Shown here: piece after piece, positions 1 through 5,149 of the stretch
Layout of the letters: the number at the start of each line of letters is the position of its first letter
Position numbering within the stretch: position 1 is the stretch's first letter
Source: Candidatus Falkowbacteria bacterium CG23_combo_of_CG06-09_8_20_14_all_49_15
GTDB taxonomy: Bacteria; Patescibacteriota; Patescibacteriia; Patescibacteriales; UM-FILTER-48-10
Direction: 5' to 3'
Length of the DNA: 14,504 nucleotides
NCBI GenBank assembly: GCA_002771615.1
Contig: PCSD01000038.1
Location: 1-14,504, forward strand
The notes under the pieces: generated by a model
Seen by the model: the letters and a program-made list of their open reading frames with translations, nothing else
Database searches by the model: none
Told to the model about the DNA's origin: nothing
Position numbers and translations under genes: made by a program

Positions 1-44
1 TAACAGTAAATTAGTTTACTGTAACAGTAAATTAGTTTACTGTT
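1..44. repeat. Two tandem copies of a 21-nt dyad-symmetric repeat
   Basis: Two identical 21-base units lie head to tail at 1-21 and 22-42. Each contains inverted arms acagtaaa and tttactgt around a ttag centre; in the second copy the arms extend to 9 bp (aacagtaaa/tttactgtt, 23-44). The junction forms another dyad, tttactg-taa-cagtaaa (15-31). The array may continue to the left of the window. It lies directly before a -10-like hexamer at 46-51, so a tandem operator is the simplest reading. A transcript-end hairpin of an upstream gene or replication-type iterons are alternatives. The repeats are seen directly; the role is inferred. Confidence 0.8.
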
Positions 45-45
45 C

Positions 46-51
46 TATACA
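46..51 (+). promoter_or_regulatory. Candidate -10 element (TATACA) ahead of the first gene
   Basis: TATACA sits just right of the tandem dyads and would place a transcript start near 58, about 50 bases before the first ATG of the 109-783 gene. I see no convincing -35 hexamer at 16-18 bases upstream; that space is filled by the dyads. The bases 45-58 (ctatacaagcccca) recur exactly in the topA promoter region on the minus strand (14394-14407), which modestly strengthens the promoter reading. Confidence 0.35.
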
Positions 52-108
52 AGCCCCATTTTTTTTAAGGAATGCCAAAATTTTGACAAAAATTTCAGTT
101 TATCGGCC

Positions 109-783
109 ATGCGCCTGCGCACGATGCCGATTTACTGTTCCCCCCACCCTCCTTGCTTTGAAATTGAGATGGCGCAAAAACCGGATAAGCATTTATTGAT
201 GGTTTTGCGCCAGCAGATTATCCAGCTCGGCCATCTAATCAACAGCTTTAAGACGGGATTGACCATCCCGCCGCAAGCTATTACTATTAATGGCCGCGAT
301 TTTCTAAAAATTTCCTTGCCGGCCGGACAAATAGTATCAAGCGCGGCCCTGGATGATATTGAATTTTATGCATATCATCTGGGCGATGTGTTCAAGGCCA
401 TGCTGGGGCGGAAGTTCCAGGTGGAGTTAGAGTCCAAGGGGACAATCCTCCTGTCTCAAAGGAGAAAAGGCCGGGAGGAAAGGGAATTAACAAAAAAATA
501 TGGGCTCCCGCCCAATAAACGCGGTTATGTGAAGATAAATTTTTCCGACGGACAGGAGATTTGTGTCGGAAAAATAAAAAATCTTCATTTTTTGCGGGAA
601 GAATGCGCGGTGTTTGATGTTCTCCCGCTTCGTTTGCAAAATTTTCATTTTGGTTGCCCGGAAATAAATGTCCGATCAATCAGAGTGAAAATCGAAAACG
701 GCGAAAAGAAATATTTCGCCGAATGTGAAGAAAAAAACAACCAGATAAAGCAAACCATCGGAGTCAAGGTTTACTTTATCTGA
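109..783 (+). CDS. Orphan hypothetical protein, 224 aa
   Basis: I do not recognise this protein. It is soluble, with no signal peptide or membrane segment. The first half (about residues 25-105) looks mainly helical. The middle (about 115-135) is very rich in Lys, Arg and Glu, and the rest alternates short hydrophobic strands with charged turns, suggesting a small beta-rich domain. The start is uncertain. ATG at 109 gives the longest form, but the first 20 residues are Cys/Pro-rich and poorly protein-like. ATG at 169 (MAQKPDK...) may be the real start, giving 204 aa. Neither start has a Shine-Dalgarno sequence, as for most genes here. It stands alone between the left-edge repeats and a strong terminator 20 bases after its stop, so it is probably a one-gene unit. 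No function is proposed. Confidence 0.6.
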   Translation: MRLRTMPIYCSPHPPCFEIEMAQKPDKHLLMVLRQQIIQLGHLINSFKTGLTIPPQAITINGRDFLKISLPAGQIVSSAALDDIEFYAYHLGDVFKAMLGRKFQVELESKGTILLSQRRKGREERELTKKYGLPPNKRGYVKINFSDGQEICVGKIKNLHFLREECAVFDVLPLRLQNFHFGCPEINVRSIRVKIENGEKKYFAECEEKNNQIKQTIGVKVYFI

Positions 784-802
784 CGGCTGAACAGCCGATT
801 CC

Positions 803-834
803 ATCCAGACGGAAAAAACCGTCTGGATTTTTTA
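803..834 (+). terminator. Rho-independent terminator after the first gene
   Basis: A perfect 10-bp stem (atccagacgg/ccgtctggat) with an AAAAAA loop is followed by a T run. A second small hairpin (cggctg/cagccg, 784-797) lies between the stop codon and this stem. The A-rich loop does not make a strong terminator in the opposite direction. Confidence 0.9.
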
Positions 835-876
835 TTTATCAACAGGTAGGCTATAGCCAGGAAGAAAAAAAAGCGC

Positions 877-893
877 TATACTTGTCCACAAGT
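877..893 (+). promoter_or_regulatory. Candidate -10 (TATACT) overlapping a small dyad
   Basis: TATACT at 877-882 is a fair -10 hexamer; no clear -35 is visible upstream. It overlaps the dyad ACTTGT-CC-ACAAGT (880-893), which could be an operator. If real, it would start a transcript near 889 that covers the small reading frames and RNA structure up to the terminator at 1256-1297. The perfect short palindrome ggctatagcc (849-858) lies just upstream. The motifs are seen directly; promoter activity is inferred. Confidence 0.3.
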
Positions 894-943
894 GCTCTTT
901 TCCCATGCTCCCCAACCTCAAAAGAAAAAGAAAGGAGAAAAAA

Positions 944-1153
944 TTGGCTCAGAAAAATTACTACAATATCTGGACAAAGCAGGCCAGGAATAAGCTCTGG
1001 TTTCCAAGGAACCAAACGCCCCTGGTCGCTGTATTTTTCAAAAAACTCTTTGCCAGAAAGGAGAAAACAATGAGCCACTTTACATTCGTATTTTTTTCCC
1101 CAGCCCAAACTCATCAAGCCCCCAGAAAAAGACCGGCCCCGCTAAGGAGGTGA
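944..1153 (+). CDS. Possible small basic protein, 69 aa, TTG start
   Basis: A TTG codon at 944 follows aaaggag (931-937) at ideal spacing and opens a 69-residue frame beginning MAQKNYYNIW. The product is rich in Lys, Arg, Phe and Asn and has no membrane segment or motif I know. Its stop (TGA 1151-1153) lies inside the sequence complementary to the 16S 3' end at 1144-1155. A second Shine-Dalgarno plus ATG lies in the same frame at 1070. Arginine codons are mostly agg and aga, unlike the cgc/cgg habit of the larger genes, so either this is not a conserved gene or it has a different origin. It may only be a leader frame or part of a non-coding RNA. The good ribosome site is the main support. Confidence 0.3.
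   Translation: MAQKNYYNIWTKQARNKLWFPRNQTPLVAVFFKKLFARKEKTMSHFTFVFFSPAQTHQAPRKRPAPLRR
1070..1153 (+). CDS. Possible 27-aa leader peptide with internal ATG start
   Basis: ATG at 1070 follows aaaggag (1057-1063) with six bases of spacing, one of the best ribosome binding sites in the window. It shares frame and stop with the 944 frame, so it is either an internal start of that gene or the only translated part. The peptide starts MSHFTFVFF, continues through a Pro/Gln/His-rich stretch, and ends in the basic proline-containing tail RKRPAPLRR. Such tails can slow ribosomes, and an RNA structure begins right after the stop. A leader-peptide role is therefore possible but unproven, because no gene follows before a terminator. 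Confidence 0.3.
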   Translation: MSHFTFVFFSPAQTHQAPRKRPAPLRR

Positions 1154-1155
1154 TC
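1144..1155 (+). promoter_or_regulatory. 12-nt perfect complement to the 16S rRNA 3' end, no start codon
   Basis: AAGGAGGTGATC matches the complement of the near-universal 16S rRNA 3' end (GGATCACCTCCTT) over 12 bases, far longer than a normal Shine-Dalgarno. No ATG, GTG or TTG lies at usable spacing downstream; only an ATA (1158) does, and that frame runs through both hairpins and the terminator. The element overlaps the TGA of the preceding small frame. It is a very strong ribosome-binding sequence that appears not to start a gene. Confidence 0.65.
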
Positions 1156-1156
1156 T

Positions 1157-1236
1157 AATAAAGCGCCCAACCCGCGGCCGGTGTTCCGACCAACACGGAA
1201 CAAATCCTCCAAGAGCGGGCTCCGGCGGCGCTTATT
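1157..1236 (+). ncRNA. Multi-stem RNA structure followed by a pyrimidine tract
   Basis: Three nested stems can be drawn. The outer stem is AATA-(A)-AGCGCC (1157-1167) with GGCGCTTATT (1227-1236), with one bulged A. The middle stem is CCCGC (1171-1175) with GCGGG (1215-1219). The apical hairpin is TGTTCCG/CGGAACA (1182-1188/1196-1202) with a 7-base loop. The right side of the internal loop holds CCTCC (1206-1210), which could pair with GGAGG at 1146-1150. A tract of T and C (1234-1250) follows, so it may act as a first, weaker terminator or a switchable leader. I recognise no known RNA family (not tmRNA, SRP, RNase P or 6S by the motifs I can check). The base pairing is seen; its function is unknown. 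Confidence 0.45.
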
Positions 1237-1255
1237 CTTCTTCTTTTTTTATAAG

Positions 1256-1297
1256 GCGGCTTAAGGCGCAATTTTTATTGTCCAAGCCGCTTTTTTT
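1256..1297 (+). terminator. Rho-independent terminator before smc
   Basis: A 7-bp stem (gcggctt 1256-1262 with aagccgc 1284-1290) carries an inner imperfect stem (GG/CC, then CAAT/ATTG closing a TTTT loop) and is followed directly by seven T. It ends the small transcription unit upstream and separates it from smc. Confidence 0.75.
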
Positions 1298-1313
1298 ATT
1301 AATTAATGTGTTG

Positions 1314-1359
1314 TATAATAAAAATATTATTGCCGAATAATCACGCGGGCGCGTATAAA
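1314..1359 (+). promoter_or_regulatory. Candidate smc promoters
   Basis: Two candidates lie in the AT-rich stretch after the terminator. The first is a perfect TATAAT at 1314-1319 with no good -35. The second is TTGCCG (1330-1335) and TATAAA (1354-1359) separated by 18 bases. Either leaves an untranslated leader of about 100-140 bases before the smc ATG, long compared with the other genes here. Confidence 0.35.
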
Positions 1360-1404
1360 TAATCCAAATCCAAAAATTTTTATCCGCAAGCCGCGAATAA
1401 ACGC

Positions 1405-1418
1405 ATCATCCGGATGAT
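1405..1418. promoter_or_regulatory. Perfect 14-bp palindrome upstream of smc
   Basis: ATCATCCGGATGAT is fully palindromic and lies about 45 bases before the smc start, within its likely leader. It could be a repressor or autoregulation site. It does not resemble the parS consensus. The rest of 1360-1463 is AT-rich and shows nothing else I can name. Confidence 0.35.
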
Positions 1419-1463
1419 CCCTAATTTTTATTCCTGCCTCAAATAACCAAATTATTTTATTAT

Positions 1464-4100
1464 ATGTATTTGGAAAAATTAGAAATACAAGGTTTTAAAT
1501 CTTTTGCCAGCAAGAATATCTTGCTTTTTCCCGGTATGCTGGACAAAACTCGGCGGGGGATTACGGCCATCGTCGGCCCGAACGGTTCAGGCAAGTCAAA
1601 TACGGCTGATGCCATCCGCTGGGTGCTGGGCGAACAGAGCATGAAAACTTTACGCGGAAAAAAATCCGAGGATGTGATTTTTTCCGGCTCGGATAAGAAG
1701 GGCCGGCTGGGGATGTGCGAAGTGTCGCTCTGCTTAAACAATGAAGATCGGCAGGCGCCGGTGGATTTTTCCCAAGTGGTCATCACCCGCCGCTTATTCC
1801 GCGACGGCGAAAGCGAATATCTTTTAAACGGCAGCCGCGTGCGTTTGTCCGACATCCAAATCCTGCTGGCCAAGGCCCGTTTCGGCCAGAAGACCTACAG
1901 CGTGATCGGCCAGGGGGTGGTGGAGGGCTTTTTAAATTCTTCCTTGGCGGAAAGGAAGGAGTTCTTTGACGAGGCGACCGGCGTCAAGCAGTTCCAAATC
2001 AAGCGGGATGAAGCTTTGAATAAATTGCGTTTAAGCTATGAAAATCTGGAGCAGGCGAAAATGCTGATGGCGGAAATTGAACCGCGCATGAAAAGCCTGA
2101 CCAAACAGGTCAACCGCCTGCGGCGGCGCGAAGAGATCGCCGGAGAGCTCAAAATTTTACAGAAAGAATATTACAGCCGTTCCTGGCGGGAAATCCAGGA
2201 AAAGTTTTCCGGCTTGAACCGCGATTTTTTGGAAAAAGAGAAAAGCAAATTTGACCGCGAGAAAAAATTGTCCAGTTTGGCCAATGAGCTGGAAAAAATA
2301 GAAAAAGCCGAAGCGCAACAGTCCGAAGAAAAAGCCTGGCAGGCCGAGGTCGCTCGTCGGCAGAAGGAAAAGGAAGATTGGGCGAATCAGCTGGCCCGGG
2401 TTGAAGCTTCCTGGGAGGTAAGTCTGGAGCAGAATGGGCAATTTGACTTGGCTTGGTTTTACCGCCGGCAGGAAGATTTGCGGCGCCAGCTGGCGGCCGC
2501 TCAAGAGGAAGATGGCCGTTTGGAACGGGAATTGTCGCCTTTGGCCGCCAATGAAGAACGGTTGCGCGCGGTTCAGGCCGACCGGCAGAAGCGCCTGGCC
2601 GAATTGCGCCAAAAAATACAGGCGCGCGCCAGCCAGCCGGAAAATTTGTCGGCCGCGCAAATTCTGAACGCGCTGGATAATTCCTTAAATCATTTATCCC
2701 AAGCGGAAAAAGAGAATGATCTGGAGAAAATCAGATTCTATCTCCGGGAAATCAGAAAGGAATTGACGGTTTTGGCCGCCGCCGCCCGGTTTTTTGATTC
2801 CGCCGCAGAAACGGAAAAATACCAAGCCGAGATCATCAGTCTGGCCGCCGAACAAGAGCGGCAGGCGGAAGATTTATCGGCCGCGCGTTTTCAGCGGATG
2901 GCTTTGCTGGAAAGGCGAAAAAGATTGCAGGAAAATATTAACGTTTGGGAACAGGAACAGAAAGAAACAGCCAGCAAACTTAAAACCTACGATCCGGCCG
3001 GTCAAAGCGAACGGCGGGCAGAACTGTCCGCCGAGCGGGAAAATATTAAAAATAAAATTTCCCTTTTAGTCTCGGAATTAACTCTTTGGCAGGAAAAAAT
3101 CAACGCCGCGGCCGTAGCGCGGGACCAAAAAAGAGGAGAGGTTTTTGCTTTGCAAAGATCTTTCCAAACTGTTCAAAACGAATTAAACAGCCTTAATTTG
3201 GAATTGAATGAATTGCAGATCAACGCGGCCCGGCAGGAAACGAAATTGGAAGATTTGGAAAATGAAATCCGGCAGAATTATGGCTCTCTGAAAGATATCC
3301 GCGAACATCAGCCCCAAGGCGAATTTGACCGCGCCGCGGCCGGGGAGAAGATCAGCTATTTAAAAAGGCAGATGGATCTGATCGGCGGCATCGATCCGGA
3401 GGCGGAGAATGAATATCAAGCCACCAAAGAACGGTTTGATTTCCTGTCCGGTCAGATCAAGGATCTTTGCGACGCGATCGTGTCATTGGATAAAATCATC
3501 CGGGAGCTGGATGAGACCATCAAAGAGCGTTTTGATAATGAGTTCAACAATATCGTCAAAAAATTTGACGAATATTTTAAGATCTTATTCAGCGGCGGCT
3601 CCGCCAAAGTCATTAAAGTGATGGCCGATGGAGAAGAGGCCGGATCAGCGGAGGAGGAGAGCGCTTCCGCGGCCGCCGGTCCGGATGCCGGTCTGGACCT
3701 GAAAAAGATCAAATTTCTTCAGAAGCATAATGCGACCGGTCTGGCCGGCGTGGAGATCCAAGCCACGCCGCCGGGAAAAAAGATCAAGTCCATCGCCATG
3801 CTGTCCGGCGGCGAAAGAGCTTTGACCGCCATTGCCATGATTTGCGCGATCATCAGCGCCAATCCTTCACCGTTCGTGGTACTGGATGAAGTGGACGCGG
3901 CTTTGGACGAATCAAATTCCGAGCGCTTGGCAAAAATTCTGGACGATCTATCGCATAAGACCCAGTTTATCGTCATCACCCACAACCGGTCGTCCATGCG
4001 CCGCGCGAACATCCTCTATGGCGTGACCATGGGCGATGACGGGATTTCCCGCTTATTATCCGTCAAGCTGGACGAAGCGACGGACGTCGCGGGCAAATAA
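1464..4100 (+). CDS. smc: Chromosome segregation protein SMC, short form without a canonical hinge
   Basis: SMC ATPases dimerise, clamp DNA and organise the chromosome with ScpA and ScpB; neither partner is encoded in this window. The N-terminal head has Walker A GPNGSGKS (38-45) and the conserved YSVIGQG segment. The C-terminal head has the signature LSGGE (780-784), Walker B ending LDE (D808, E809) and a D-loop ALDES, so the ATPase looks intact. At 878 aa it is much shorter than the roughly 1,150-1,200 aa usual for bacterial SMC. Two coiled-coil arms of about 230 residues flank a centre (about 393-450) that looks like two short helices and lacks the glycine-rich hinge; there is no CxxC zinc hook either. 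An Ala/Glu-rich linker (about 722-746) is inserted before the signature. ATG 1464 is chosen because the MYLEKLEIQGFKSF start matches the family; it has no Shine-Dalgarno. The ends are typical of SMC rather than Rad50 or RecN. Confidence 0.95.
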   Translation: MYLEKLEIQGFKSFASKNILLFPGMLDKTRRGITAIVGPNGSGKSNTADAIRWVLGEQSMKTLRGKKSEDVIFSGSDKKGRLGMCEVSLCLNNEDRQAPVDFSQVVITRRLFRDGESEYLLNGSRVRLSDIQILLAKARFGQKTYSVIGQGVVEGFLNSSLAERKEFFDEATGVKQFQIKRDEALNKLRLSYENLEQAKMLMAEIEPRMKSLTKQVNRLRRREEIAGELKILQKEYYSRSWREIQEKFSGLNRDFLEKEKSKFDREKKLSSLANELEKIEKAEAQQSEEKAWQAEVARRQKEKEDWANQLARVEASWEVSLEQNGQFDLAWFYRRQEDLRRQLAAAQEEDGRLERELSPLAANEERLRAVQADRQKRLAELRQKIQARASQPENLSAAQILNALDNSLNHLSQAEKENDLEKIRFYLREIRKELTVLAAAARFFDSAAETEKYQAEIISLAAEQERQAEDLSAARFQRMALLERRKRLQENINVWEQEQKETASKLKTYDPAGQSERRAELSAERENIKNKISLLVSELTLWQEKINAAAVARDQKRGEVFALQRSFQTVQNELNSLNLELNELQINAARQETKLEDLENEIRQNYGSLKDIREHQPQGEFDRAAAGEKISYLKRQMDLIGGIDPEAENEYQATKERFDFLSGQIKDLCDAIVSLDKIIRELDETIKERFDNEFNNIVKKFDEYFKILFSGGSAKVIKVMADGEEAGSAEEESASAAAGPDAGLDLKKIKFLQKHNATGLAGVEIQATPPGKKIKSIAMLSGGERALTAIAMICAIISANPSPFVVLDEVDAALDESNSERLAKILDDLSHKTQFIVITHNRSSMRRANILYGVTMGDDGISRLLSVKLDEATDVAGK

Positions 4101-4137
4101 AATTTTTTTCACAATGCCTGAATTATCGTGAATATAT

Positions 4138-4162
4138 AAAACGGCCGTTATGGCCGTTTTCG
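4138..4162. terminator. Bidirectional terminator between smc and the convergent orphan gene
   Basis: A perfect 9-bp stem aaaacggcc/ggccgtttt closes a GTTAT loop. With A on the left arm and T on the right it can terminate transcripts from either side: smc (ending at 4100) rightward and the minus-strand gene (ending at 4266) leftward. Between it and 4265 I see only the 12-bp palindrome ccggccggccgg (4186-4197) in otherwise featureless sequence. Confidence 0.8.
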
Positions 4163-4265
4163 TTTAATCAAATCCAGGTAAATTCCCGGCCGGCCGGATT
4201 TTATCTGTTTCAATCAGAACTCAAAGCAAGGAGGCGGTTCGCGGATTGCTTCCGGTGCCGGATTG

Positions 4266-4829
4266 TCAGTTCTGATCAGCCGGATGAAAATGATTGAGGC
4301 AATAGGCGATATAATCAGAAACATTTTTTTCGTGGACAAGCAAGCCGTTGTCTTGTTTTTCAGAGAAAAAACCTTGTTCATTGAACAGCTCTTGTTCAAA
4401 AAAATGATCTTGGCGCCGGCAAAGATCAAGATATTTCCAGATGTCTGATAAGGCGTTCATTAATATTTTTAAATTTTTTTCTTTTTTTTCCGCCCGAAAA
4501 TCATTTGTAGCAGTTTGAAAAACATTAAAGGCGGCCAGAAAAGAGTTTAATTGCCCCATGACATGGCAGAAGTTTGAGCAGAGATGAATGCTTTGATTAT
4601 TGATATTATCCAGTTTTTTAATAATATCCATGATTAATTTGATATAACCATCGGCTAATACCGGTATTTTTATTTCCGGCAGAAGATTTGAAAAAAGATC
4701 GTGATTTTTTTCTAAGGCCTGGAGCAAATTGTTCAATTTGTCAATTAAACAGCTTTTACGGTCTTTTTTTTCCTTAATATATCCTCCGTCATATTGGACT
4801 CTCGCTTTTAGTTCAAAGTTATGGGACAT
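4266..4829 (-). CDS. Orphan hypothetical protein, 187 aa, AT-rich
   Basis: I do not recognise this protein. It appears almost entirely helical, with several amphipathic stretches (about 25-45, 62-78, 85-105 and 115-140), no signal peptide and no convincing membrane helix. A few Cys and His are scattered without a clear metal motif. Its DNA is clearly more AT-rich than smc or the following operon, and lysine codons are largely aaa and aag with many Asn and Ile. It is the only gene between 4100 and 5150 and runs opposite to both neighbours. ATG at 4829 has no Shine-Dalgarno and the leader is AT-rich. The composition and isolation suggest recent gain or relaxed constraint, but a lineage-specific native gene is equally possible. 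The opposite strand has only a 61-codon frame, so this strand is preferred. Confidence 0.6.
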   Translation of the reverse strand: MSHNFELKARVQYDGGYIKEKKDRKSCLIDKLNNLLQALEKNHDLFSNLLPEIKIPVLADGYIKLIMDIIKKLDNINNQSIHLCSNFCHVMGQLNSFLAAFNVFQTATNDFRAEKKEKNLKILMNALSDIWKYLDLCRRQDHFFEQELFNEQGFFSEKQDNGLLVHEKNVSDYIAYCLNHFHPADQN

Positions 4830-4900
4830 ATATTTTTATCCGGAATTAGATAAAATGGCCCGATCATAAATTTTAACTTGGATATTTGTCGTTTTTGTTA

Positions 4901-4906
4901 ATTATA
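4901..4906 (-). promoter_or_regulatory. Candidate -10 (TATAAT) for the minus-strand orphan gene
   Basis: Read leftward, bases 4906-4901 spell TATAAT, about 70 bases upstream of the ATG at 4829. No -35 at proper spacing is convincing; TTGTCC (4925-4920) is too close. Confidence 0.3.
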
Positions 4907-4929
4907 TATTAGCATATCAGGACAAAAAA

Positions 4930-5076
4930 GTTAAGAAAAGCATGATTTCAGAACCGTGTTTTTTTGTTTGTTTTGTGCAAGTTTTCCGCGCTGGCCAAAG
5001 ACGGTCACGAAGGGGGCGCGGCCGCACAACAAAAAAGGCCGAATAATAATTGAGAGAATATCAGCAGCGCCGGATC
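4930..5076. other. Intergenic stretch without a supported gene
   Basis: This is part of the roughly 320-base gap between the divergent orphan gene and the SIS gene. It contains a T-rich tract (about 4960-4985) and an abrupt GC-rich patch (about 4986-5030, including gcggccgc at 5019-5026). A 34-codon frame opens at ATG 4942 but has no ribosome site and a low-complexity Arg/Gly-rich end, so I do not call it. Nothing else recognisable is present. Confidence 0.5.
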
Positions 5077-5119
5077 AAAATCCCAAGAAACAGGGGCATA
5101 TGTGCCTGGCCGGGATTTT
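5077..5119. promoter_or_regulatory. Inverted repeat covering the -35 zone of the SIS promoter
   Basis: AAAATCCC (5077-5084) pairs with GGGATTTT (5112-5119), an 8-bp perfect stem. Inside it lies a smaller stem, GGCA-TATG-TGCC (5095-5106). The structure ends five bases before the TATAAT at 5125-5130, so it overlaps where RNA polymerase and a regulator would compete. An operator is the preferred reading; a terminator for a transcript coming from the left is an alternative because T residues follow the right arm. Confidence 0.4.
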
Positions 5120-5121
5120 TG

Positions 5122-5130
5122 TGCTATAAT
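5122..5130 (+). promoter_or_regulatory. Extended -10 promoter (TGC-TATAAT) of the SIS operon
   Basis: TATAAT at 5125-5130 is preceded by TGC, the classic extended -10, which can work with the weak -35 seen here. Transcription should begin near 5137. This rules out translation starts at GTG 5102 and ATG 5129 and leaves ATG 5150 with a leader of only about 13 bases. Confidence 0.7.
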
Positions 5131-5149
5131 GAAAAAGTATAAATTTTTT

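Noticed and set aside
83..106. TTGACA (83-88) with TATCGG (101-106) as a promoter
   Set aside because: Spacing is only 12 bases, and the -10 match is poor.
882..890. TTGTCCACA resembling a DnaA box, possible replication origin near smc
   Set aside because: Single copy with one mismatch, no cluster of boxes and no dnaA or dnaN nearby.
944..1155. Possible 16S rRNA fragment, because tggctcag (945-952) and the aaggaggtgatc element echo 16S end sequences
   Set aside because: The element is the reverse complement of the 16S 3' end while the other is in sense orientation, and nothing rRNA-like lies between them.
1158..1380. Frame opening at ATA after the strong 16S-complementary element
   Set aside because: ATA is a very rare start, and the frame reads through both hairpins and the terminator T run.
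4186..4197. Palindrome ccggccggccgg as a regulatory site
   Set aside because: Short ccgg/ggcc runs are frequent in this sequence, and it lies between two gene ends where an operator is unlikely.
4942..5046. 34-codon frame upstream of the SIS gene
   Set aside because: No ribosome site, no promoter, Arg/Gly-rich low-complexity end; likely chance.
5102..5149. Longer SIS protein starting at GTG 5102 or ATG 5129
   Set aside because: Both lie upstream of or inside the -10 hexamer at 5125-5130, before the expected transcript start; family alignment also begins near ATG 5150.
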